Assembly (NCBI RefSeq): GCF_000226095.1
Contig: NC_016472.1
Coordinates: forward strand, 7,812,001-7,876,000
Origin: Thermothelomyces thermophilus ATCC 42464
Taxonomy: Eukaryota; Ascomycota; Sordariomycetes; Sordariales; Chaetomiaceae
Direction: 5' to 3'
Length of the DNA: 64,000 nucleotides
Shown piece after piece: positions 22,701 through 33,969 of this stretch. The notes under the pieces are model-generated. The model was not told the DNA's origin, ran no database searches, and saw only the letters and a list, made by a program, of their open reading frames with translations. The translations under genes were made by a program, and so were the position numbers. The stretch's first letter is position 1. Each line of letters opens with the position of its first letter.

Positions 22701-23470
22701 AACAGAGCGACTAAACCAAGTTATCAAGTAGTACCTCCGTTCTTATGTTAACTATTAGTAAGACAACTAGTTATACTATTACTAACAGTATAACTTGCCT
22801 ATAATATAATGCCAATAGAAACAACTAAAGTTACACCGTTCTTTACAAACTATAGATATAAAGCAGACCTTAGGCAAGGACTAGAAGTTATAGTGCCAAG
22901 AGCAATAGTCAAAGTAGAACAAATGTATATACTATATAAGAAGCTCAAAAAGGAACTCGAGTTTGTCAGGACTAGAATAAAGAACTACTATGACAAATAT
23001 AGACTCGAGGGACCTTGCCTAGAGAGGGGAGACAAAGTCTACCTGATTATACGAAACTTACGAACCAAACGACTAAGCACGAAGCTAGACTTTAAGAAGG
23101 TCAGACCCTTTATTATCAAAGAACGAATTTCGACATCTAATTATTAACTATCGTTACTATCATCTATACGACTATAGACAGATATTTTTTATATTTCACT
23201 TCTCGAACCAGCGCTAAAGAACGCTAAAATCACTATAAATATCAAAGTAGAGGACAAAGAGGAAGAATAGGACGTCGAAGAAATTCTAGATTTATATATT
23301 ATTAACGGAGAACTATAGTACCTAGTTAAATAGCTTGATTTTAGACTAGAAGACAACTTATAGGAAATAGTTAAAAACCTAAGTTACCCTAAGAAACTAG
23401 AGTAGTTCTACTAGTAGAATTCTAACTGGCTATAAGAACTAGCTCTAAAGCCTATTCCCTAATAGAAAAA
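19702..23470 (+). pseudogene. RIPped pol of element C
   Basis: It is collinear with A's pol, with frequent TAG/TAA codons. A 112-codon open stretch (22,809-23,147) still encodes the integrase C-terminal part (KVYLIIRNLRTKRLSTK). The chromodomain remnant is at about 23,270-23,410. Confidence 0.87.
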
Positions 23471-23568
23471 GAGGAGAACCTACTAGAATTAGGACTAGGA
23501 TCCAACCCGATCGACTCCTAATCGAGCACGTCAAAAGCACCTAACACCTAAGCCTAACCTATAAGGGT

Positions 23569-24060
23569 CTATGTCTCTAATATCGGCAGAGGAGTATCTA
23601 GTTCTTCCTCCTCCTCTAGACGAGCTATACCACGACGAAAAACTTTGGTACTACGATCACGCAGGGATTACTATAAACGACGTAATCGACTTAAACGGCT
23701 TAGCGTCTAAGCAAGTAGTACCTTAGTCTTAGTAATCTCTCTTAAAACCTTCTCTTACTCTGACAAATTCGAAAGGACTAAGATAGTTAGTAACCTAAGA
23801 CTATAAAGAAAAATAATAAGGAACCTATAAGTATCTATGACATTTGGATTACTATACTTCTTACCTATATAAATATAGTTTTAATACTTATTTAAACCTT
23901 CTATCATTATATAACACTTTCACGGCTTTATATTCTAATAATGCTTATAAGGTATAATAACCTTATAACCCTCTTGCTTAATCTTAATTATAATAGTATA
24001 TCGTTCGCGTTTAAGATTATAACGATTCCTAGGAATACAATTAGCTATAACAAAAGAAAA
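23569..24060 (-). pseudogene. RIPped antisense accessory gene of element C
   Basis: On the minus strand a frame ending at TAG (23,569-23,571) reads back to about 24,030 with only RIP-type stops. It has a basic start (NLKRERY), then Cys-to-Tyr positions at the spacing C-X2-C-X7-C-X9-C-X2-C-X6-C, then LSRLSRLRRL and RGIARLEEEEEL. These correspond to VLRLRKQK and ARGIDSVEELERVE of A's protein. The cysteines are inferred from TAT/TAG codons, not seen directly. Confidence 0.55.
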
Positions 24061-24164
24061 TTAGCAAAAAAAGGACGTTACTTACTGGAAAAAAGAGGTA
24101 TTAGTAATATTTAAAACAAGTTATAAGAAGCTTTCAGGTCAAAAGCCCTAAAGAGGGGGCATCG

Positions 24165-24617
24165 TATCACAAGCTAACTATATACCACGACCCGGTGGGG
24201 CACAAGAGGCTAAATGAGCTACCAATCAAGAAGGGCACGAAGCAAGGCTGACATAGGATCGCTAGGGAGCGCGGGCTACCACAGGCGAACAATTACCAAA
24301 AAGGGAAAGATAGCAGAGGATAGCTAGCTACCAAAGGCGATCTAAGGACAGGATAGAAGGGGACTATAAGCAATCGGCAGAAGTATATATATATATAGAT
24401 AGTCACTCGTTATAATAGACTCTAGGAGTTTACTAGTGATAGTAACTCACAATTATAGTACTTATACTAAGTATCGTTGACTACTGTAAGAGACAACCCT
24501 AGTGTTGTTATAAACCCTTTAGCTTTACCGAATCCCTTAGACGACCTGTACGCTTGTCCCGCTTGATTTACCTTTGTCTGAACCCTTTTAGAAGAAGTCT
24601 GAGCTGGGTTCGTCATA
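24165..24617 (+). repeat. 3' LTR of element C
   Basis: It runs from TATCACAAGC to TCGTCATA (RIPped TGTCAC and TCGTCACA), 453 bp, preceded by a polypurine tract (AAAGAGGGGGC) and followed by target duplication CCTAC. Confidence 0.87.
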
Positions 24618-24639
24618 CCTACTTCTTATATTAGGTTGG

Positions 24640-25050
24640 TAAAGGATTTGATAAAGGCTCTACTAGATAGAGCTAAGGCTTTTATAAGTCCCTAGATCCT
24701 AAACCTCTACCCTTGACGTATAGGCGAATTGCTAATAATTATATATAGGATCTTAAGAAGTTATATATAGTTCTTTAGAATGACCTTAAATACGTTAGTA
24801 TAGATAATATAGAGGAGTACGAGCTTGATAAGGCTAAACTTATATGTTTTACGAAAATCGCCTGCTCTATATACGACATCTTCTACTAGTTAGGTAAGAT
24901 TAAGGAGGCTTATAATGCTTACGTTAGCATATCTAATGATATATTAAGCGCTACGTTATCGCCTGGCTAGGATAAAGGTAAGGGTAAGGCTATTAATCCT
25001 AGCGATAGCTAATAGTAGTAGATAAGGAGTATTAGGCGGTATTTTGTTTG
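24640..25050 (+). pseudogene. Unidentified RIPped reading frame beside the copia 3' end
   Basis: On the plus strand a frame with only TAG/TAA stops can be read through about 24,705-25,020 (for example YELDKAKLICFTKIAC and KIKEAYNAYVSISND, ending GKGKAINPSDS). It lies downstream of, and antisense to, the end of the copia pol gene. Upstream of 24,700 another frame is more open, so there may be a frameshift or intron. I do not recognise the protein. The 42 bp at 8902-8943 belong to the same sequence, split off by insertion of C. Confidence 0.35.
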
Positions 25051-25074
25051 GCGAATTTGACTTATTTTCTACCC

Positions 25075-28000
25075 CCTAGTTATATAAGCCTATAATTAAT
25101 ATCTTGAAGATTAAAGGAGAGCCCTCTAGCGCTTAAAGGCTTATTAGCTAAGTCGCTTAGTAAGCCTATCCACTAGTATCTAATTAGTTAGTAAATGTAT
25201 AGCTTTAAACGTTTCTTTTGCTACTTCCTAGTATAACTATATATTATAGATATTTATATACTATAGGCAAGTATTGATATGTTCATTCTTAGCCATTACT
25301 AGTCTTATCGTTTGCTAATTGTTATAGTAGATATTCTAGGGTTCCCTAAGCTTAAGATCGATGTCTATAAATAGCCTTTTAAGTGCTATAGCCTCTCTTA
25401 CTATAAAAGAGAGCGTTAGAAGCTCTACTTTGGTGCTTAATATTATAATAGTATCCTAGTATAACGCCTTCTATATAATAGGACCTCTAAATAAGAAGAA
25501 GATATATCCCCATAATAAATATCGTATATTTAGATTATCTATATACGAAGCGTCCCTAGTGATTATAAGCGTTAGACTTTCTAGCGCTTGCTTACCTCTA
25601 TATTGAATTAATAGGCAAGAGTTCCTAAATAGATATCTTACTACTCGTTATACCTCTAATAAGTAGTCTAGTCCTAGGTTAGTTAGGTATCGAGAGAGTA
25701 CTAAATAGGCATATATAATATCTAGATATAATATAACTATATAGTATAAGATTGATCTAATAAGCTCCTAATACTCTTTAATCTATATATTAGTAGTACT
25801 CCCTTCGAACTTTTTAAGTTCTTTATAGCTTAAGGGAGTTAGCTTATACGTACTAGGTACGTCTAACCTATATCTTCTTACTACCTTTCTAATATATTGG
25901 TCGTAGACTAACTATATCTTATATATAGGTCGGTCTTGAATTACCTTAATACCAAGGAACTAACCGATATTACCCTGCTTATAGATATTATATCAAGCTT
26001 TAATTCCTTCCATTACCTACTCGGCCGTTATAGTGTTACTTTTATGGAAGAAGACTAGGAAATCGTTAATATAGAAGATTAGGATAACTTGTTTATCGTA
26101 GCTTAAGAAGAGGTATTTCTCTTTGCCTAATAGTTCTATACCTAGATCTAATAGCGTTTTATAGAACTCCTTATATTACAAGAGTAGTAAGTCTCTTAAG
26201 CCATATAGAGCTCTTTATAACTCTATATATTTCCCTAGCTACTTAAATCCTTCTAGTAGTTCATGGACGATAGAATCGTCTTCCGGTCGTTCGGCATTAA
26301 GAAATGCTTATACTATATTAAATTACTTGACTTCTAAGTTAAAGTATATAGCGATCGCTATTATTATATAGAATGACTATACCGCTAGAGTAGCTATATA
26401 TATACTTTCTACTAAGCTAATATCTTATAGATCTCTTCATATATAGATCCTTGCCTTATACTTCTCTAAGAAACCGTCTTTATTAAACTTATATATAAAG
26501 ACCTATTTTAATAGGATAGGTTACGCTTTTGCCTACTTATACGGTACGATCTTCTATATTCCCCTACTCTCTAAGTTACGTATCTCTTCGTAAGCCGTAT
26601 CTTTGAACTATTATCTTAATAGGTAGTTATATAGGTCTCGCTAGTTAATAGGAATATAAGTAAGATTGTTAATATACTAATACGGCTTATTCGGGGCTAC
26701 TCTAAGGTATATAGTATTCTTCTATTATATAGTAGTAGCGAACATTATATATATCGTTTTTATACTCTAGTCTTCTAGGTAAGCTTCCTATTAATTAGGT
26801 AGGTAGGTCTTATAGAACTATTACTAGAGTTCCTTAGTTATATAGATAAAGGAGTAGTAGTAATTGACCCTCTCTTTATTTTATAGCCGTTCGCTTGACT
26901 AGATAAGGTCCTTAGGCTTATAAGCCCTCCTCCTACCTCTACCTTTCCTTATAAGAGGTTGCTAAGTAGCTTTTCTTTCGCCTCTACCTTCTAAAGGATA
27001 TATTAGCTGATCCAGACTTCGCTTAACGCTCTACTCCTCTAGCCTAGCTAGGTACGATATATTGGTAGTACTATCTCTAGCTCCTAGCTCTTCCGTCTAC
27101 TTATTACGTACGCTAGATTCTTCTATAGAAGGTATTCCTCTGTTAGATTTAACGGCTCCCTTGCTCTCCCTAGTGTCCAGTTAGCTAGCTAGTGACTAGG
27201 AAGGCCCTAATTTAAACCCTCTTACTTCCTAGTAGATATCCCTTTTACTAGCTAGTATAGGGCAAGCTACCGAGGGCTTAGGTATATATTTAGGGGTTAA
27301 GAGTCCTTTAAAGCTCTCTATCTATTTGGTAAGTTTGTCTATTACTTACGTCTCTACTATAAGAGTCTCTAGAACTAATTACTTACTTATAGGCTATATA
27401 TTAGAGAGCTCCCTTACCCTTAAGTCTTAACCTTATTAGAGAGGTTAGTCTACCGCTAGACTCTCTTACGATAGAGGTAGCTAAGCTACTATAATAGAGT
27501 CTTCCACTGGTTGTCAGGTCTATTATAATGCTTCCTAGAGAAAGTCGGTATCCTAGGAATCTTTACTAAGATTGAATTGATTAACTTCCTAGCTCCCTAC
27601 CACTAGTGACGACTCTGTCGGCTACTCTTTACCTAGATAGTAGAAAGTCTTCTTATTAAAGCGAATATTATAGGTTATAATGACCCTATCGAGCTTAGAT
27701 ATCTAAATATAATAGATATTAGATACGTAATATCCTATAAGATACTCTATTAGCCTATATAATAGTACCTTAAAGTCCTTTATACGCTGCTTAGCTTCCC
27801 CATCCTTATAGAGAATATATACCTAGTACCTATATATGAAGATACTATTCTAATCTGGGTATAAGTCGCTAATTAACGAAATTATTAAGCTAGGTTTATA
27901 TTAGTAAAAATACTATTTAAACTAGCTATAAAGTACTTTGTTAGGAGTTCTAAACAAGTAAATATAGCTTAGGCTTATCGTATATAAGTACGCTACCACT

Positions 28001-28750
28001 TATATACTTTCTAATTAGAGCTTTATGGATAGATTTATACTATTAAGTATCTTAATTAAGTATAAGATTAGCTCTTGCCTTACTTGCTCTACTAATCTAT
28101 TAGGCTTATAGGTATATAAAGATAAGAGTTTAAGATTAATACCACTTTCTATAGCCTAAGTCTAGTAATATATCGGTATACGCCCTATTAAACTAATTAT
28201 TATAGTATCGTTATCTTACTTGATCTTATAGATAGTAAGCCTATATTAGTGTCTTACCTAGCTCTTGAAGTTCTAGATAACTCCTATGATCTAGTCTAGT
28301 GACTTTATTATCAAGAGGAAAGGGAAGAGCTTCCTACTATACTTATTAATAATTACAAGTAGCTATTATAATCCATCAATCGCTTTAGGATAATCAAATA
28401 GATTCTAGGCTACTTGCTAGAACAGGCGTATAGACTTCTACTTAGGTAGTATTCTCCAAGAGATAACCTTACTTATATAAGTATAAGTATAGCTCTCGTA
28501 CTTAATGTGTACTATCCTCTTAATATAGACGTTTCTAGCGTTATTAATAAGCGCTTTTAATGCTTCTAGTCCGAGGTAGCTAGCTCTTAAGTATTAAAGA
28601 TTCTTGGTATCCTCTCTTATAGTAGGTAACGCTTATATCTAGGACCTTCTACTATACGTAGTAAACATGTTTTATAAGGATATATAAATGTTTATAATAC
28701 CTACTTTACTAATTAAGACATAGTCTAGGAAGCTCGAGTAGTAGGAAAGT
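25075..28750 (-). pseudogene. Element E: RIPped Ty1/copia polyprotein
   Basis: Read on the minus strand, the pre-integrase region (NARNVYIKRI, near 28,500), integrase (NKYSRKLFPFLL near 28,330; TYKPNRLVEQ near 28,100) and reverse transcriptase (YKFNKDGFLEKYKARI near 26,480; RALYGLRD near 26,200; ILIFYINDFLVFF near 26,080) follow in order. RNase H ends in ILVDRLTKRLS near 25,150. Integrase before RT is diagnostic of Ty1/copia. Every stop is TAG, TAA or (rarely) TGA at positions explained by RIP. The copy is dead. Confidence 0.85.
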
Positions 28751-30420
28751 AGCTTATATTTAAGGAAGGTAAGATTATACTTATATTCTAACTTACAAAG
28801 AATAATATTATTTTCCCAGTGTTCCGAAATATAGTAAGCAATCTAAGCTATAGTACTAAGCGCCTACCTTAAGTAATAGAGCTTCTAAGATAATATTAAT
28901 ATAGAATCCTTTAACAATAGTAATATCCTTAAGCGTTAGGCTCTTAGTACGTAGTCTATATAGTCTATTTAGAACGTCCTTAATTACCTAAGTGCCCTTC
29001 CTACTAATAGGAAAGGTTATCATACCTACTTTAACGAACTTAAGATCTTCTACCTTGACAAACGTCTTGGGTAAAAAGAACTTCTTATTATTAACTAAGT
29101 AAGTCATACTATATAAGTCTAGTAGAGTGCTTTCTAAAAGAGGATAGCGTTATAGAGCGACTATACTAAATACCTTATAGTAAGTTAAGAGCTTGCTAAG
29201 TAGTTAAGGGCTAATAATTAATGTATTAAAGAAACTAAGGTATCCTACCCCTAACTACCTAAAATAGGATAGCTTCCCCTACTTAGCAATAAGTTAATTT
29301 TTTAGTCTAGCCTACTTCGGCTTGTTAAGCTCCTAGTAAATCCTTTTATACTTCTTATCGGAAAGGTATAAGCATTGCTTGTTACTATAGATAGCTTACT
29401 TAAGTGTATAGTAGTCTATTAGATCCTATAGGTATCTTAAACGTTTATAAGAATATCTTATATTATGTCTCTAACTATTATAAGAGTCTCTATGTAAGTC
29501 TCTACCTCTCTTTTTACCGCTCTTCTAAGCTATAGGAAGTGTTAGTATAAGTTATTAAGAAGATTCTATACTTCTAAGAGACTTTAGGTTATATATCGTT
29601 ATTAATTAGGATCTTAGCTATTATAATAAAGGTACTAAGCTCTAGAAATAGCTATTCCATACTATTAGTAAGCTTAATTTCTATCCTCTTATTCGTTACC
29701 TAGGTTAGTAGGATATATATAGCGATAGTGTTAAGAAAGGTATAAAGTCCTTATATATCTTATACCTCTAAGATATTATATTAGATAGCTTACTAGAAGG
29801 TAATATTAAAGTTACAAATCTAGTACTATAGATTAACTCCTAAATGCTTAGCTATATTAAGACTAGTTATATATTATATAGTAACTATTATATAGAGCGT
29901 TACAACGGATAGTATAAGTATAAAGCAAAGTGCCTAGATAATCCCCTTAATAAGGTTAATATCCTTCTTCCTATATACTTTTATAGCTTTATAGAGTTTA
30001 GGGTCCATAATATATACTAGCTAGTATTATAACTATCCTATCTACTTACTAACGTCTATAATATATATAATGTCTTTATAAAAAGAGTCTTATAGTTATA
30101 TAAATTTAGCTATAATAGTTATATTAGAAAGCATTAAATCTATAGACATTAAAGGCAATAATCCCTCTAAAAGCTACTCCTAAGAAGTTAAGATAAGGTT
30201 ATCTCTAGCTTACTTATAGGTTAGGCGCTATAGAACTTCTTGATCTAGCTTACAATTACTATTAAGGTCGACAAATCCCTATATACTAGCAAACTTAGCC
30301 TATAACTATAGTTTAATATACTATAAGTTCTAGGAACTAGGCCTTATAAGGTATATAGAAGTCTTAACTAAGATCTCGGACATAGTAGACAGATACGTCA
30401 TCAAATACGTATAGAAGCAA
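28750..30420. other. RIPped AT-rich sequence, probably the 5' part of element E
   Basis: It shows the same TpA-rich, stop-riddled composition as the copia pol and lies on its 5' side, where gag, protease and a 5' LTR would be. I could not fix an LTR boundary or a recognisable gag motif. Base composition returns to normal between about 30,420 and 30,560. Confidence 0.5.
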
Positions 30421-31492
30421 GGTAAGAGAGTTCGTAACCAAAGAAAGAAGCTACCACTAATATTAAAGATACATCGGTAGAGGAGCAGTCAAGGCACCAG
30501 GCTTATAACTACCGAACGTAGTAGGAGCTCTGGGAGCGTTGAAAGCAGTCTTTTGTAGGTGGCTGTACGAAGGAGACAGTGCCTTGTTGAACTATCTATA
30601 AAGGAGACAAAACGACTGATATTTATAGACAAAGGAACTGGCCAATGCGTTGGCAACGACGCCTCATACGCTGTGGCATGTATATGGCTAATACTCTTAG
30701 AAGCTCCACAGCTTCTGACATATACGGACTACAGTGTATACCCTCAGGTGGCCAGCTCCTGTCAGTGCGGCTGCTTGTCATTGCCATGGCAACACAATCA
30801 CTGGCATTGGCAGTCAAGCATGACTTTTGCTCCCCAGTGGCATCCCAGACGGTCTGTCAACTTGCGCGTGCCTTTTGGCGCAACGGTCTGATGTGTCAAT
30901 TGCCCCCATTAGTGACCCCTGCGCCCGAACCGTTGCAGATGTCTGCAGTTGTTAGACTTCACCATGAGATGTGCTCTGCGGGCTCGCAAGCTTCTAATCA
31001 AACCGTGATCGCCTAAGGGAGGGGGTTCACAAAACTCGCCATCGTCAAGATACCTCGTAAGGGAATGGGGCTGTTTTGTCATGTTGAGATAATTCAGGCG
31101 GGGTCTCCAATTCACCACGCTTACAAAGTGCGCCTGCCGACTAATCAGCACCCAACATGATCCCCGTCTCACCAATTACACAGCGTTGCTAGCCACACAC
31201 CGCATGGAATCCACGTTCCTTATTCTGGCATTTGGCTCTCGAATATGAGAAGGTACCGGTGGCTTCGGCAGGTGGTGGTGGTGGTGGCGTGGCACATGAC
31301 GCGAGGCCGATATAAAGTAATAGCTCCCATTGTCTCACCGTGGATGAGTTCGGTGGCACTGAGCTTGATTCTATCTAGCATTCAACCCCCAAAAGTGCAT
31401 TGGTGCTATTCCCCCTCTAATTAATACAATACATAGAACAATATCCCCATTCCTATAATTAACATTAAAGCCAACACCAACACCGCCTTACA
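30421..31492. promoter_or_regulatory. Boundary of RIP block and promoter region of the MDR gene
   Basis: No gene recognised. Small ORFs at 30,559-31,016 have no visible domain. TATAAA at about 31,311 and a pyrimidine-rich leader precede the ATG at 31,493. Confidence 0.4.
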
Positions 31493-32518
31493 ATGACCAC
31501 CAACTCCCCCTCTACAATGCAAGCAATCGTCATCTCCGCCTTCGGGGCCCCCTCCAACCTCGTCATCCGCACCGTTCCGCTCCCCACCCCCACCCCCGGC
31601 ACAGCGCGCATCAGAATCCGCGCCTTCGGCATCAACCACGCCGAGATGCACATGCGCCGCGGCGAGTGGGCCGAGTCGGTCCCCATCAGCGGCATCGAGT
31701 GCGTCGGCACCGTCGACGCCTGTCCCGGCGGCGAGTTCGCGCCCGGCACCGCCGTCGCGTCCGTCATGGGCGGGCTGGGGCGCACCATCCCCGGCAGCTA
31801 CGCGCAGTACACGGTCGCGAGGGTCGAGAACATCGTGGCGCTTGCGAAGGCCGGCGAGGAGCCGGCGCTGGGCTGGGCGGAGCTTGCCGCCCTGCCGGAG
31901 TCGTATTGCGTCGCGTGGACCTGTCTGTTTCGGAATCTGGGGTTGGAGAGGGGACAGAGGTTGCTGATCAGGGGTGCGACGTCGGCGCTGGGGAGGGCGG
32001 CGCTGAACTTGGCAGTTAATGCCGGTGCGGTAGTGACGGCGACGACGAGGAGCGAGGGGAAGTTTGCGGAGCTCGAGGCGCTAGGCGCGGCGGATGCCGT
32101 GGTCGAGGGTCCCGGCTTGCCGGAAAGACTGCGAGAGAGCGGGAGGGCGGAAAAGTTTGATAGGGTTTTGGAGTTGGTTGGGAACAGCACGGTGGTCGAG
32201 TCGCTGACGCTGGTGAAGAGGGATGGCCGGCTATGTCTCGCGGGGTGGCTTGGGGGTCTTGACCCCATCAAGGACTTTAACCCATTGTTGCAGATGGCCA
32301 GCGGGGTGCATTTCAGCTTTTTCGGCAGTTTTGTGTTTGGCGCGCCCGAGTTCCCTCTGTCGGACGTTCCGCTGGAGAGCATTACCCGCGCCGTTGCTGA
32401 TGGCAAGTTTGACGCGAAGCCGTTCAAGGTGTTCAAGTTTGGGGAGGTTCAAGAGGCGCATCAGTATATGGAGGATGGCCGGGCAAGTGGGAAGATGGTG
32501 GTTGTTGTGGATGTGTGA
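31493..32518 (+). CDS. Zinc-less medium-chain dehydrogenase/reductase (quinone oxidoreductase-like)
   Basis: This single-exon gene of 341 aa should be a cytosolic NADPH-dependent reductase. Residues 10-125 form a GroES-like domain and 135-260 a Rossmann domain with GATSALGRAALNLA (161-174), the quinone-reductase variant of the nucleotide-binding loop. The cysteines of the structural zinc site are absent, which places it in the QOR/enoyl reductase branch, not among alcohol dehydrogenases. The ATG follows a pyrimidine-rich leader and is the first in the transcript region; TATAAA lies about 180 bp upstream. The substrate cannot be told from the sequence. The gene is the first outside the RIP block and shows no RIP damage. 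Confidence 0.88.
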   Translation: MTTNSPSTMQAIVISAFGAPSNLVIRTVPLPTPTPGTARIRIRAFGINHAEMHMRRGEWAESVPISGIECVGTVDACPGGEFAPGTAVASVMGGLGRTIPGSYAQYTVARVENIVALAKAGEEPALGWAELAALPESYCVAWTCLFRNLGLERGQRLLIRGATSALGRAALNLAVNAGAVVTATTRSEGKFAELEALGAADAVVEGPGLPERLRESGRAEKFDRVLELVGNSTVVESLTLVKRDGRLCLAGWLGGLDPIKDFNPLLQMASGVHFSFFGSFVFGAPEFPLSDVPLESITRAVADGKFDAKPFKVFKFGEVQEAHQYMEDGRASGKMVVVVDV

Positions 32519-33969
32519 GACGGCGGAAGTGAAGCTGGTGTAAAGTAAATAAACTAAAGCGGAAATGAAGGCACTAATTAATGATTCCTTTGGGGAGAGT
32601 AGGAGGACCATTGGGAAACTTGAGGAAACCCGAAGGACAGGCCCGGAAGGACAGCGGCGAGTCGCAGCCCGACTTGGGCAGGACATGGTCAAAGAGAAAC
32701 TGCCCAGCCGACGAACGCAGGAAGAGTCGCGTCGGGGAGAGTAAGACTTGCGGGGTCGCCACCAATAGACGCGTAAATCCAAGGTATTAGGTATTGTTCG
32801 TGATGCGGGTCTGTGGCTTGGTTAGGTAGCTATGGGCCTCCCACTTGCCCATGCTCGATATTTCCACTGCTTCCAGCGGAGGGCTCTCTGCCCGACCGAA
32901 GTGCTCTCGATCGACGGATTGTGTCGTAGCAAGAGCTGACGGGTTCTCCGGCACAGCCGGATTTGCCGTTTTCTCCTAAAACAGACAGCATCAACGTTAA
33001 AGAGTCGAAGAGGCGCCCGTTTTGGAATCCCGAAGCCCCCTGTTTTCTGATCCTTCTTACTAAAAGCATAATTTCCTGGCCTGCCGTACCAGCACTTGAT
33101 TATGTCGATGACGAATGGGGAATCACCGGTGTTGTAATATGTTTTTGCCCTTGTGTCGTTCTTTGGTCATGTCGTTCTTGGTGACTCGCACGCTCTTGAC
33201 CCCTCCAAGCACGAATTCTTCCCCAGCAAAATACGGAAGATACACGAGTGCGTTCTGGCACATCGGATACCTATCAAACGGACCGGAAAAGATCGAGATT
33301 ACAGATCCACGGCACGCTTAATTAGTTGCGAAGTGGGCCTGACCTCTTGTTGTGGTCGGAAACAAAGAGGAGAAAAAAGCAGGATTGGTGGAACTTGAGC
33401 TCCGTACCTCATGTATACTACTACGCCTTCTCCAATCCCGATATGGAGGTAGCACCGAATTCAGGACACCCATGGCCTCGGGACACCGGGACATTGACCT
33501 GCATAGGGAAGTTCCTCGAAAGCACTCCCGCCCGCTAGGCCGCAGATTGAAAGGCCGATCAGATCACCGCACATGACAAGGGCTTTCCGGTAGCGCCTTA
33601 GTCTCTGTTTTTTTCCCAAGTTCGTTGATCACCTATACCGCCCAGGGATAGGACGGAAGGAGGAGGCCGAATGTGACGAATTGTGGAAAAAAATTCTCCG
33701 CCGAAGGAAAAATGTACGAAATATTGACCAGGTGCTCCTCCACATGTACCTGCTTTCGCTCCGGGAATGGGGCGTTAAAAGAAGCTCGGCGGTGTCCCTT
33801 GGAAGCGCTCCCAATATAATCTCGATGAGTCCTGTGAGGAGAGGAGGAATCGAACTAATTAGTCGCTTGGTAGCCTTTGCGCTCGCTTTCTTGATTTCCA
33901 TTCACCCATAGAGAATCCCGTTCCCATAGTACACGGGCGCCTTTTGGCTGATCGCCTTGAATACCTTCG
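32519..33969. other. Intergenic, no gene recognised
   Basis: Only short, overlapping ORFs on both strands without domain or codon bias. The last 200 bp are presumably the promoter of the pectate lyase gene. Confidence 0.5.

Larger units (their letters stand above)
8944..24617 (+). mobile_element. Element C: RIPped gypsy chromovirus, 5' LTR split by later insertions
   Basis: C has a 5' LTR in two pieces (8944-9129 and 17,187-17,458), gag, pol, an antisense gene and a 3' LTR (24,165-24,617). The pieces of the 5' LTR sum to 453 bp after removing the duplicated GGACA, exactly the length of the 3' LTR. Flanking target duplications are CCTAT (8939-8943) and CCTAC (24,618-24,622), differing by one RIP-type change. 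All coding regions are ruined by TAG/TAA codons. Confidence 0.87.

Noticed and set aside
23571-23726. Clean 51-codon plus-strand ORF (MSLISAEEYL...) after C's pol
   Set aside because: It lies exactly opposite the Glu-rich coiled-coil part of the RIPped antisense gene, which matches A and D; the plus-strand frame is its shadow.
6282-30420. AT-rich 24-kb block as a possible centromere or mitochondrial insert
   Set aside because: Nearly all of it aligns to gypsy or copia parts with RIP-type changes, so RIPped retroelements explain it; a centromeric location cannot be judged from this window.
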